64,000 bases of DNA from assembly GCA_963737285.1 (NCBI GenBank), contig CAVTRT010000004.1:124001-188000 (forward strand), in the 5' to 3' direction. The notes beneath the pieces were generated by a model that made no database searches, had not been told where the DNA came from, and worked only from the letters and a program-made list of their open reading frames with translations. The translations under genes were made by a program, and so were the position numbers. Of this stretch, positions 55,070 through 62,697 are shown piece after piece. Every line of letters starts with the position of its first letter. Position 1 is the first letter of the stretch. The DNA comes from Trebonia sp963737285 (GTDB lineage: Bacteria; Actinomycetota; Actinomycetes; Streptosporangiales; Streptosporangiaceae).

Positions 55070-56041
55070 TTATCTGATCTTGCAGTCCATACTCCGCAGT
55101 ACCGGCAGCACCGCCCCAGCGGTGGCATGCAGATGCCTGCGGTGCGCATCGAACGAACCCATGCGCAGGACGATATGACGCGCGCCTGCGCGCACGTACC
55201 CGGCGAGCCACTCCGCACATTCGCCTTCCGAGCCGCCGAAGTAAGGCTGCAATTCAGACATCTTCGCCAACGGCAAACCGTAGTAACGGCGGCTGTAGTC
55301 ATCAAGATCTGCCCACGCTCGCGCCGCGTCGGAATTGACGTTGATCGTCGCGAACAGGCTCGCGGTGACCGAGTCAGGATCGCGGCCGGCCGCGCCCACC
55401 GCCGCACGGATGCTCCGCCACGTGCGTGCGTACTGGCCCTGGTCCGGCAGCAACGGCATCCACCCGTCGTAGCCGCCAGCAATCCTCGCGATGACCCGCG
55501 GGCTGCCGTTGCCCGCGAGCCAGAAAGCAGGGCCGCCCGGCTGGGCCGGCGGGGGCTGCTGCCGGAGCTCGCCGAGGTCCCAGTACCGTCCTCGCAGATC
55601 ACCGTCACCGGCGTTCCACGCCCGCTTGAAGAGCGTCACCGCTTCATCGACGCGGCCGGCGCGCTCGCTGTAGGGCATCGAAACAGCCGCGGTCTCCGAG
55701 CGGACGGGGAGCGGTGAGCCCGTGCCGATGCCTAGCCGCACCCGCCCCCCGCTGATGTGGTCCAGAGTGGAGATCGCATGGGCGAGGGTGAGCGGCTCGC
55801 GAAGCACCGCGATGAGCGCCGCCGTGCCGATCGTCACCCTCTTCGTCACCGCGGCGACCGCCGCCAGCAATGTCAGCGGTTCCAGCCGCGGGCGGGCGAT
55901 GAAGGAGTCACCCGCCCATACTGAGTCGAATCCGAGTTCCTCGATCTCCTGAGCCAGTTCCAGTAGCGGCACGGAATCATAAGAACCCGCCATAGCCATT
56001 TCTCTAGTCGGCAATACAATGCCGACCCGTACTGCAGGCAT
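55070..56041 (-). CDS. LLM-class flavin-dependent oxidoreductase
   Basis: 323 aa from ATG 56041 (GTG 56053 also possible; no good Shine-Dalgarno site). TIM-barrel of the luciferase-like/F420-dependent family: VGIVLPTREMAMAG, ELGFDSVWAGDSF, TIGTAALIAVLREPLTLAHAISTLDHISGGRVRLGIGTGS and ARHIVLRMGSFD. The cofactor may be FMN or F420. The paralogue lies just upstream. Confidence 0.9.
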   Translation of the reverse strand: MPAVRVGIVLPTREMAMAGSYDSVPLLELAQEIEELGFDSVWAGDSFIARPRLEPLTLLAAVAAVTKRVTIGTAALIAVLREPLTLAHAISTLDHISGGRVRLGIGTGSPLPVRSETAAVSMPYSERAGRVDEAVTLFKRAWNAGDGDLRGRYWDLGELRQQPPPAQPGGPAFWLAGNGSPRVIARIAGGYDGWMPLLPDQGQYARTWRSIRAAVGAAGRDPDSVTASLFATINVNSDAARAWADLDDYSRRYYGLPLAKMSELQPYFGGSEGECAEWLAGYVRAGARHIVLRMGSFDAHRRHLHATAGAVLPVLRSMDCKIR

Positions 56042-56164
56042 AACCACATCCACAATTTCTGGCGAGAAGGCGTTGCTTACGGAAGTATTCCTATCTACCG
56101 CCGGAGCGCCATCTCCCGGATTGCCGTGCTCTCCGGCCCCGTGACCCGGCGACCGCCGTACGGT

Positions 56165-57220
56165 CTAGCTCTTTCCCGGAGCGAAGACGCTGAGCGTCTC
56201 GGCCAGTCGTTCCAGCTGTGTCATCTGGTCATCCGAGGCCAGGACGAACTGGAAAGAGTTGACCCCAGCGTCGATCAGCTCGCTCAGCCGGGCGGCGCAA
56301 TCGGCGGCCGAGCCGTGGATCAGCCAGCGGTCCAGCGTGGCGTCGTCGAGCCGCAGTCTGTGATACGCCTCCATGAACTGCTTGCCTTCCCGGCGGGCGA
56401 CGCCACGGTCATTTCCCACGTAGATATAGGTGTTGAACCGGCGTTCGAAAGTCTGCGCCGCCAGGTCCCGGCCAACAGCTTCTCCCTCAGCCCTGAGCCG
56501 GGCCCACAGAACTGCCCATTCCTCGGGCCGGAGAATCCCGGATATCCATCCGTCGCCCAGGCGGGCCACCCGGCCGACAGGGCCGATGACAACGTCGGCT
56601 GCATCAGGGCTAACGATGCCGACCGGACTCGCCCCCGCCGTCTCCGGAACGTACGTGCCGCACGCGATGAGTATCGGGACCCCGCCGGGCCGCACGGGCC
56701 GGTAGCCGGGGTCGACGTCGGTGAGGTTCCAGAACCGGCCGGGGAAGGTTACCGGGCCACTGCCGCTCCACAGTGCGCGCAAGACGGTGATGGACTCCTC
56801 GAATGCCGCCGCTCTTGAGCTGTGCGACAAACCCGCCAGGGAAAGCTCGGCCGCGACCAGCTCACGACCGCCGGAACCCAGTCCGACCCCCAGCGCGGTG
56901 CGCCCCCCGCTCAGCGCGTCCAGGGTGGCCCACTCCTGCGCGAGCTGCACAGGAGGGCGCAGGTGGGGCTGCAGGACGCCGGTCGTCAGCTCGATCCGCG
57001 TGGTCACCGCCGCCACCGCAGCCAGCGTGGGGATCGGAGCGTAACGAGGCTTGGCGAGCACGCTGTCGCCGACGGAGACAAAATCGAAACACAGTTCCTC
57101 CGCGCGGGCCGCCAGCGCCAGCAAAGTGGCCAGCGTATAGCGCTCGCCGACGATGACCGCGCCGCGGTTGTTCAGGAACAAGCCGAACCGGGTCCCGGAA
57201 GGCGCACCGCTTATCACCAT
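56165..57220 (-). CDS. LLM-class flavin-dependent oxidoreductase
   Basis: 351 aa with GAGGAG 6 bases before the ATG. FDFVSVGDSVLAKPRYAPI, IELTTGVLQPHLRPPVQLAQEWATLDALSGGRTALGVGLGSGG and a C-terminal IDAGVNSFQFVLA. Same fold as its neighbour at 55.07 kb, about 30 percent alike by eye, so not a recent tandem copy. The two may act on related intermediates. Confidence 0.9.
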   Translation of the reverse strand: MVISGAPSGTRFGLFLNNRGAVIVGERYTLATLLALAARAEELCFDFVSVGDSVLAKPRYAPIPTLAAVAAVTTRIELTTGVLQPHLRPPVQLAQEWATLDALSGGRTALGVGLGSGGRELVAAELSLAGLSHSSRAAAFEESITVLRALWSGSGPVTFPGRFWNLTDVDPGYRPVRPGGVPILIACGTYVPETAGASPVGIVSPDAADVVIGPVGRVARLGDGWISGILRPEEWAVLWARLRAEGEAVGRDLAAQTFERRFNTYIYVGNDRGVARREGKQFMEAYHRLRLDDATLDRWLIHGSAADCAARLSELIDAGVNSFQFVLASDDQMTQLERLAETLSVFAPGKS

Positions 57221-57347
57221 TACAGTCTCCTCGCATCAGGGCCGCGGAAAGGCCTAGCGGAATGACCCTTGCGACACCGCGGCGGTCAGCCGGCGGTCAC
57301 CCCGTGACTCGATGCCGAGCAGGCACACCGGCATAATGCATTGCTCA

Positions 57348-58028
57348 TCACACCACCAGCTCTGTCGGGCCCCAGATGTAGCACAGCATGGTGGCACCGT
57401 TCGCGGAGCGCACTGAGTGCACGTATCCGTCCGGCTGGCAGCTGAAGTACCCCGGCAGCATCGACCCGTACTCGTCCGTTAGTTCTCCCTCGATCCCGAA
57501 CACCAGGGATTCGCCGTGATGACGATGCATGGGAACGACCGCGCCTGGATCGAACCGGACAAGCTGCATCGAGCGGCTGGCGGCGCGATCTTCCCAGATC
57601 ACCTTGCGGCGTACTCCCTCGCCCGATTCGGCCCATTCGATCTGGCCTACGTTGATGGGCCGGGAGGCCGGCTCTCCGTCCGGGCTGTCCGCGGACTCCA
57701 TGCCGCCCGTGACAACGTTCAAGACGATCGTGCCGCGCTCGATGACCAGGCTGTGCACGCAGCCGGGGGGGCGGTAGCTGGCCTGACCCGCCATGAGGGT
57801 GCCGCTCTCGTCTGCGACCTCGCCCTCGATCACGTAGACGAGCTCGTCCCCTAGGTGGCGGTGCAACGGCAGCTCCGCCCCTGGGGCCAGGAGCCCCATA
57901 TAAGCTCGCCGCTGCGTTGCCGGGTCCGCCCACAGTGGCTTGGCCTTCAGGCCCGGGCCGGCGTCTTCCCAGGCGATGTCATGGACGGGGATGACTCGCG
58001 CCACCGCAGCTTCGGAATGAGCTGTCAT
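57348..58028 (-). CDS. Bicupin protein (ChrR-like)
   Basis: 226 aa from ATG 58028 with GGGAAG 6 bases upstream. Two cupin domains, each with the metal pattern: HRHLGDELVYVIEGE with PPGCVHS, and HRHHGESLVFGIEGE with PDGYVHSV. Such domains occur in anti-sigma ChrR and in dioxygenases or cyclases of biosynthetic clusters. It is 17 bases after the SgcJ-like gene. Confidence 0.85.
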   Translation of the reverse strand: MTAHSEAAVARVIPVHDIAWEDAGPGLKAKPLWADPATQRRAYMGLLAPGAELPLHRHLGDELVYVIEGEVADESGTLMAGQASYRPPGCVHSLVIERGTIVLNVVTGGMESADSPDGEPASRPINVGQIEWAESGEGVRRKVIWEDRAASRSMQLVRFDPGAVVPMHRHHGESLVFGIEGELTDEYGSMLPGYFSCQPDGYVHSVRSANGATMLCYIWGPTELVV

Positions 58029-58045
58029 GATTCTTCCCATTAAGT

Positions 58046-58456
58046 TCACTGGATGGGGCTGCTGTGGTACGCGCGGATGCGCCATTCCCCGTCCTCCGGG
58101 GCGAGCACCCAGGTGCCACGGATGGCACGCTCGGTTGAGACATCCGTTTCGCCCGGCAGGATCACGCCACCCTCGGTGATCACTAGCCCGGTCTCGGCAT
58201 TGATGTAATCGGTCGAGACCGGGGCGCTGATTACCGTTGTGCCCTTGAGCGGCCCGGAGAAGGCCGCTGACATGTACGACCGGACCTCATCGCGTCCTCG
58301 CAGGTAGCTACCGGCGATGACGACCTTGGTGTCCCTGGTAAAGACCTCAGCGAATGCGCTCGCGTCGTGGCTTGCCCAGGCACTGGTAGTGCGTTCCGGA
58401 ACCTGGCGGAGCACGGATTCGCCAGACACCGCAGAAGTTACTGTGCTACTTGACAT
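58046..58456 (-). CDS. SgcJ/EcaC-family (NTF2/SnoaL fold) protein
   Basis: 136 aa from ATG 58456 (GTG 58465 possible). VPERTTSAWASHDASAFAEVFTRDTKVVIAGSYLRGRDEVRSYMSAAF and a C-terminal GTWVLAPEDGEWRIRAYHSSPI. This is the second member of the family in the window; the other is at 35.6 kb. It heads the minus-strand operon that runs to 51.3 kb. Confidence 0.83.
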   Translation of the reverse strand: MSSSTVTSAVSGESVLRQVPERTTSAWASHDASAFAEVFTRDTKVVIAGSYLRGRDEVRSYMSAAFSGPLKGTTVISAPVSTDYINAETGLVITEGGVILPGETDVSTERAIRGTWVLAPEDGEWRIRAYHSSPIQ

Positions 58457-58800
<344 letters not shown>

Positions 58801-59256
58801 GCGATAGCAGAGACGGCGTTATGCGCGCGCGGACGAAACTGCCGAGCTGCTAGCCGCGACCGGGTGCTTCCCGATGCATGCCGACTCGACGAAGTTTGTG
58901 GCATTAACGAACTTTGAGGTTATGGATCTTAAAAAGAACTATGACCGATTAATTCACTTTACTTGTGACTTTAGTTGCCTTGACCCTGCCTGGTGGGCAG
59001 TCGTCGGCCACGGCCGTCGCGCCCGGGTCGCTCTACAACGGGTCCCGGGATCGCCGCTGATGGCGTGATTGAGATGCCAGAGGCATGGGGACCATATCAC
59101 TGCGAAAATACCGACCGCGCCCGGCCAGATAGGACTACTTCCTGCCTGGGTCGCAAGACGCCGCAAGAGCTAGCAGCAGGCATATGCGAGCTGCCGGCAC
59201 GTACGTGCTTGCCGTATGCGCGATTTCGGCGGCGATCAACGGAAAGGGGACTCACT
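58801..59256. other. Non-coding region upstream of the GT87-like gene
   Basis: Contains an AT-rich stretch at 58890-58985 (lowest GC of the area), probably the promoter. The open frame upstream of 59257 has no resemblance to proteins. Confidence 0.4.
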
Positions 59257-60984
59257 GTGCGAGTTTCGTCAGTGGACGGGGCGGGCAGCCCTGCCTTTGC
59301 ACCCCGAGACAGCCGCCGGGCAGCGAGAATCGCCGTGGCGGCGATAACCGCGAGTATCGTCTTGATGGTCATATGCGGAGTAGTCGGACAAGGCAAGCCG
59401 GTGCTGATCTTTACCGCCGCCCCGCCGTGGCCGCCGTGGTTCATTCAGACCCATCTATCTCCGGCGCTGGTACCGATAATGCCCTGGATCGTCGTGCTGT
59501 TGAGCGCGACGGGACTGGTGGCGGGCCTGATAGCGATGCGGCAAGGATGGCGGCCTAGCCATAAGCGCCTTATCGCGGGATCGGTCATCGCGGTCCTCGC
59601 GCTAATGGTGATCCCTCCCGTGTCTAGCATCGATCCCCAGCAGTACTACACGCCCTACGGGCGAGTCGCCCTTCTCGGGCACAATCCCTACCTAGCCGGG
59701 TCAGACAAATGGCTGCCGGCCGGGGATCCAATCAAGAAATTGGTGCACCAGTTCGGTCCCCCGAAGCTCGTTCCGCTCCCGCCCTCAGGATACGGGCCGG
59801 CCGCCACCGCGTCCGAGGAGGCCGCGGTCGCCATCGGCGGGGATTCTCCCGCGCGCATCCTTTTCTGGCTAAAGGCGTGGAACGCCGTCGCGTACCTGGC
59901 CCTGGTCCTGGTCCTGGACCGGCTCATGCGCTCAGATCCCGCCCGGCGGGCACGCGTGCACCTGCTGTGGTCGGTGAACCCGCTCATGCTGTTCCTCCTC
60001 ATCGCAGACGGGCACAACGACGTCCTCGGCACGGCACTGGGGGCAACCGCGCTCTTCGCCATGCGGAAGCCGAGGGTGCGCCGCGTCTTCTGCGCTGGCG
60101 CGATGCTCATCCTGGCCGCTACCGTCAAGGCCACGTACGTGATGTTCGGAGCTGGCGTGCTGTGGGCCGCACGGCGCAGCCCCCGGGCCCTGGCCACGCT
60201 GGCAGCCGGGGCCGTGGCGGTCCTCATCCCCTTCTGCCTCGTCAACGGCTGGTCAACTCTTACAGCCACCACGTTCAGCGTCGTGAGGGGCACGCCGACT
60301 GACTTTCTCTGGCATGACCTGGTCCGAGTCGTCGCGCACGGTCACGCCGACGCCATGACGAACGTCGTCGGCCTGCTCGCGTGCGGGGGCCTGGCGCTGG
60401 TCCTCTTGTGGCGACTGCCGCAAGGGCCACCAGACCTGCCGGGAGCCCGGGAAGCCCTCGCCCTGATGCTGGCCTTCCTGTTCGCGTCGCCGTACCTGCA
60501 AGCGTGGTACGACGCCATGCTCTTCTCTCTGCTCGCAGTGATGGCTGCGAGCAGGCTTGACTGGATAGCGCTGGGGCAAGCTACCGCTTTGAGTATTGAA
60601 TCTGTGATGTACTTGTATCCCTCGCATCCCACCTTGTGGGCGCTACTCGAGCGATACGGTGAGGATGTGCCGTGCACCCTGGTGCTGGTAGCGAGCGTGA
60701 CTGCCCTGCTCTGGTTGTGCTGGACCAGGAACTGGCGGCAAATCGCGCCGGATGATCGTCTTCTCGGCACCCCTGTTGTCCCAGAGGAAGTCCCTGTCGT
60801 CCCAGAGGAAGACGCCCCTGCTGTCTCAGCGGAAGCCTCTGTTGTCCCAGAGGAAGCTCCTGCCGTCCCAGAGGAAGACGCCCCTGCTGTCTCAGCGGAA
60901 GCTGTCCCAGAGGAAGCTGTCCCAGAGGAAGCCCCTGTTGTCCCAGAGGAAGACGCCCCTGTTGTCTCAGAGGAAGGAGTTTGA
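59257..60984 (+). CDS. GT87-like polyprenol-phosphate mannosyltransferase with repetitive acidic tail
   Basis: 575 aa from GTG 59257 with AAGGGGA 7 bases upstream. A GT-C fold with about 11 membrane helices and the conserved first loop SSIDPQQYYTPYGRVALLGHNPYLAG (Asp-Tyr and NPY elements), then LADGHND-like LLIADGHNDVLGTALG. Such enzymes elongate lipomannan-like glycans from polyprenyl-phosphate mannose. Residues after about 505 form a cytoplasmic or external tail of VPEE and DAP(A/V)VS repeats rich in Glu, Pro and Val. The tail is built from a DNA tandem repeat. Confidence 0.85.
   Translation: MRVSSVDGAGSPAFAPRDSRRAARIAVAAITASIVLMVICGVVGQGKPVLIFTAAPPWPPWFIQTHLSPALVPIMPWIVVLLSATGLVAGLIAMRQGWRPSHKRLIAGSVIAVLALMVIPPVSSIDPQQYYTPYGRVALLGHNPYLAGSDKWLPAGDPIKKLVHQFGPPKLVPLPPSGYGPAATASEEAAVAIGGDSPARILFWLKAWNAVAYLALVLVLDRLMRSDPARRARVHLLWSVNPLMLFLLIADGHNDVLGTALGATALFAMRKPRVRRVFCAGAMLILAATVKATYVMFGAGVLWAARRSPRALATLAAGAVAVLIPFCLVNGWSTLTATTFSVVRGTPTDFLWHDLVRVVAHGHADAMTNVVGLLACGGLALVLLWRLPQGPPDLPGAREALALMLAFLFASPYLQAWYDAMLFSLLAVMAASRLDWIALGQATALSIESVMYLYPSHPTLWALLERYGEDVPCTLVLVASVTALLWLCWTRNWRQIAPDDRLLGTPVVPEEVPVVPEEDAPAVSAEASVVPEEAPAVPEEDAPAVSAEAVPEEAVPEEAPVVPEEDAPVVSEEGV
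60774..60975. repeat. In-frame minisatellite in the mannosyltransferase tail
   Basis: Copies of GTCCCAGAGGAAG recur about ten times with 15-45 base spacing, interspersed with CCTGCTGTCTCAGCGGAAG. Every spacing is a multiple of three, so expansions or losses stay in frame. Confidence 0.85.
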
Positions 60985-61087
60985 CGAGTCAGGCTGGAAA
61001 ACACCGCATGCCCCGGTCAACTCGCCGGCGATCATGAATTCCGGCCTGGTGATCGACACCATGGACTGCGTCGAGCAAACGGTGGTT

Positions 61088-62344
61088 TCAGGCGAGCAGG
61101 GTCTTGCCGTAGAAGTCGGTGTCGTCGGTGACGCCGGGCAGGATGAAGAAGTAGCCGCCGCCGAAGGGCTGCACGTAGTCGATCAACGGCTCGCCGATCA
61201 GCCTGTTCTGCACGGTCGCGAACTGCCGCTCGACGTCTTGCTGGTAGGCGATGAAGATGTGCCCTGTCTGCAGGTTGCCGTTGACGTCGACGCCCAGGTC
61301 GTAGTTGTAGGACCGGCGGATCAGTCGCTGGTCCGCCGTGGCCGCCGTCCGGGGGTTCGCCAGCCGGATGTGCGCGCTCAGCGGGATGACGAGCCCGTCC
61401 GGGTCGTCGGCGTAGTCGGGGATGTCGGTCTCGATGCTGCCGTCCAGGGGGGCGCCGGTGTCGCGCCGCCGGCCGAACATCTCTTCCTGCTCGTTGAGCG
61501 AGACCCGGTCCCAGAACTCCACGAGCATCCGGATCAGCCGGATCACCTGGTAGGCGCCGCCGACTGCCCAGCTAGGCTCGCCCGTGCCGGGGGTGACCCA
61601 CACCAGCTGGTTCGCCAGTGTGCCGGTCGGGTTCGCGGTACCGTCCCTGAAGCCCAGCAGGTTCCTGGGCGTCCCCGACGGGCGGGGCGGCGACGCGTAG
61701 CCCTCCATCTTCCAGCGGATCTGCACTGACCCGCGGGCCTGCTTCATGATGTAGCGCAGCGCGTGGTGCACCGCGTCCGGGTGATCGGCGCAGACTTGCA
61801 GCGACAGGTCGCCGCCGAGCCAGGCTGGCTCCAGGAGGTCGTTCGGGAACGTCGGCATCGCGGTCAGCCTGCGCGGCTTGAGGCCTGCCAGCCCGAACCG
61901 GTCATCGAACAGCGAGGCGCCCACGCCCACGGTGACCGTCAGGCCGTCGGCCGGCATCGTCGGGCCGAGCACGTCGCTGTCGGCCGGGGGCTGGCCGACC
62001 CCCAGGTACGGCGGGGGACCGCCGATCGCCACGGTCGCCGCCGCGCTGGTGAGCGTGGCCATGAGGCTGGCCAGGCCGGACTTCGTGCTGACGGTGACGT
62101 CGAGTGCGGCTACGCAGCAGGCCGCCTGCTTCTCCAGCGGGGCCGGGGTCAAGATTCCCGACTGCCACGCGCCGTAAAAAGGATAGGAACTGCCCGAGAC
62201 TGGCGCGGCGGTCGCGGCGGATGCCTGCGTCGCGCCGAGGACTGCGGCCCCAGTGGCACCCGCGACGACGGTGCCCGCGGCCCCGGTCGCGGTCCCCTTG
62301 AGGAAGTTGCGGCGGCTGACGACGCCGGGCTTGGCATGCTTCAC
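61088..62344 (-). CDS. efeB: Tat-exported Dyp-type peroxidase (EfeB-like)
   Basis: 418 aa from GTG 62344, which overlaps the stop of the small gene upstream (GTGA). A Tat signal (SRRNFLKGTATGAAG) and an Ala-rich h-region are followed by the Dyp fold: LLEPAWLGGDLSLQVCADHPDAV, the GXXDG-type GFRDGTANPTG with the catalytic Asp, and the haem-pocket region RRSYNYDLG. EfeB proteins help to take up iron together with EfeO/EfeU, which are not in this window. Dye-decolorising or iron-extraction roles are both possible. Confidence 0.92.
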   Translation of the reverse strand: MKHAKPGVVSRRNFLKGTATGAAGTVVAGATGAAVLGATQASAATAAPVSGSSYPFYGAWQSGILTPAPLEKQAACCVAALDVTVSTKSGLASLMATLTSAAATVAIGGPPPYLGVGQPPADSDVLGPTMPADGLTVTVGVGASLFDDRFGLAGLKPRRLTAMPTFPNDLLEPAWLGGDLSLQVCADHPDAVHHALRYIMKQARGSVQIRWKMEGYASPPRPSGTPRNLLGFRDGTANPTGTLANQLVWVTPGTGEPSWAVGGAYQVIRLIRMLVEFWDRVSLNEQEEMFGRRRDTGAPLDGSIETDIPDYADDPDGLVIPLSAHIRLANPRTAATADQRLIRRSYNYDLGVDVNGNLQTGHIFIAYQQDVERQFATVQNRLIGEPLIDYVQPFGGGYFFILPGVTDDTDFYGKTLLA

Positions 62345-62535
62345 GCTCGTGTCACTTCTACTTCCAGGATGTCGGGCACCGCCGCCAGCGTCTGGAGCAC
62401 CGCGCCGCGCCGAGTCGATCTTCTCCCGCTGCGCGAGGGTGGCCGCGCTCGGCGGGCAGTGCCCAGGCGCAATCCCCGCACCCCCGCCACCAGCACCGCT
62501 ACCGCGCCCGCGATAGTCAAGCTGCGGCATCTCAC
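62341..62535 (-). CDS. Small membrane protein coupled to the Dyp peroxidase gene
   Basis: 64 aa from GTG 62535. A membrane helix (about residues 5-22: SLTIAGAVAVLVAGVRGLRL), then a basic stretch rich in Arg and Ser, then VLQTLAAVPDILEVEVTRA. Its stop overlaps the efeB start by one base (GTGA). A TAGGCT box 8 bases upstream of the GTG hints at a leaderless mRNA. It may be a real small gene or only the leader of efeB. Confidence 0.35.
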   Translation of the reverse strand: MRCRSLTIAGAVAVLVAGVRGLRLGTARRARPPSRSGRRSTRRGAVLQTLAAVPDILEVEVTRA

Positions 62536-62697
62536 GTTGCCTAGCCTAATGCCGACCCTGTGTAGAGGCTCTGTCCCTCGCCAAGGCGTTCGGATAAATC
62601 GCTTTGAAGCCAGCTGCGGTGGACCCGGGGCTGTTTCCAGCGGCCGGATCCACCGCGGCAACCTACGCGCGCCCGCCTCGGAGGGCGGGCGCGCGTG

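Noticed and set aside
54969..55608. Minus-strand open frame overlapping the LLM oxidoreductase
   Set aside because: Different frame of the same DNA; Ser/Arg-rich and without motifs.
35632..58456. Enediyne biosynthetic gene cluster
   Set aside because: SgcJ-like and DUF1702 genes alone do not make one: no iterative PKS (E), E3/E4/E10 genes or CalC-type resistance are present. Kept only as a comparison.
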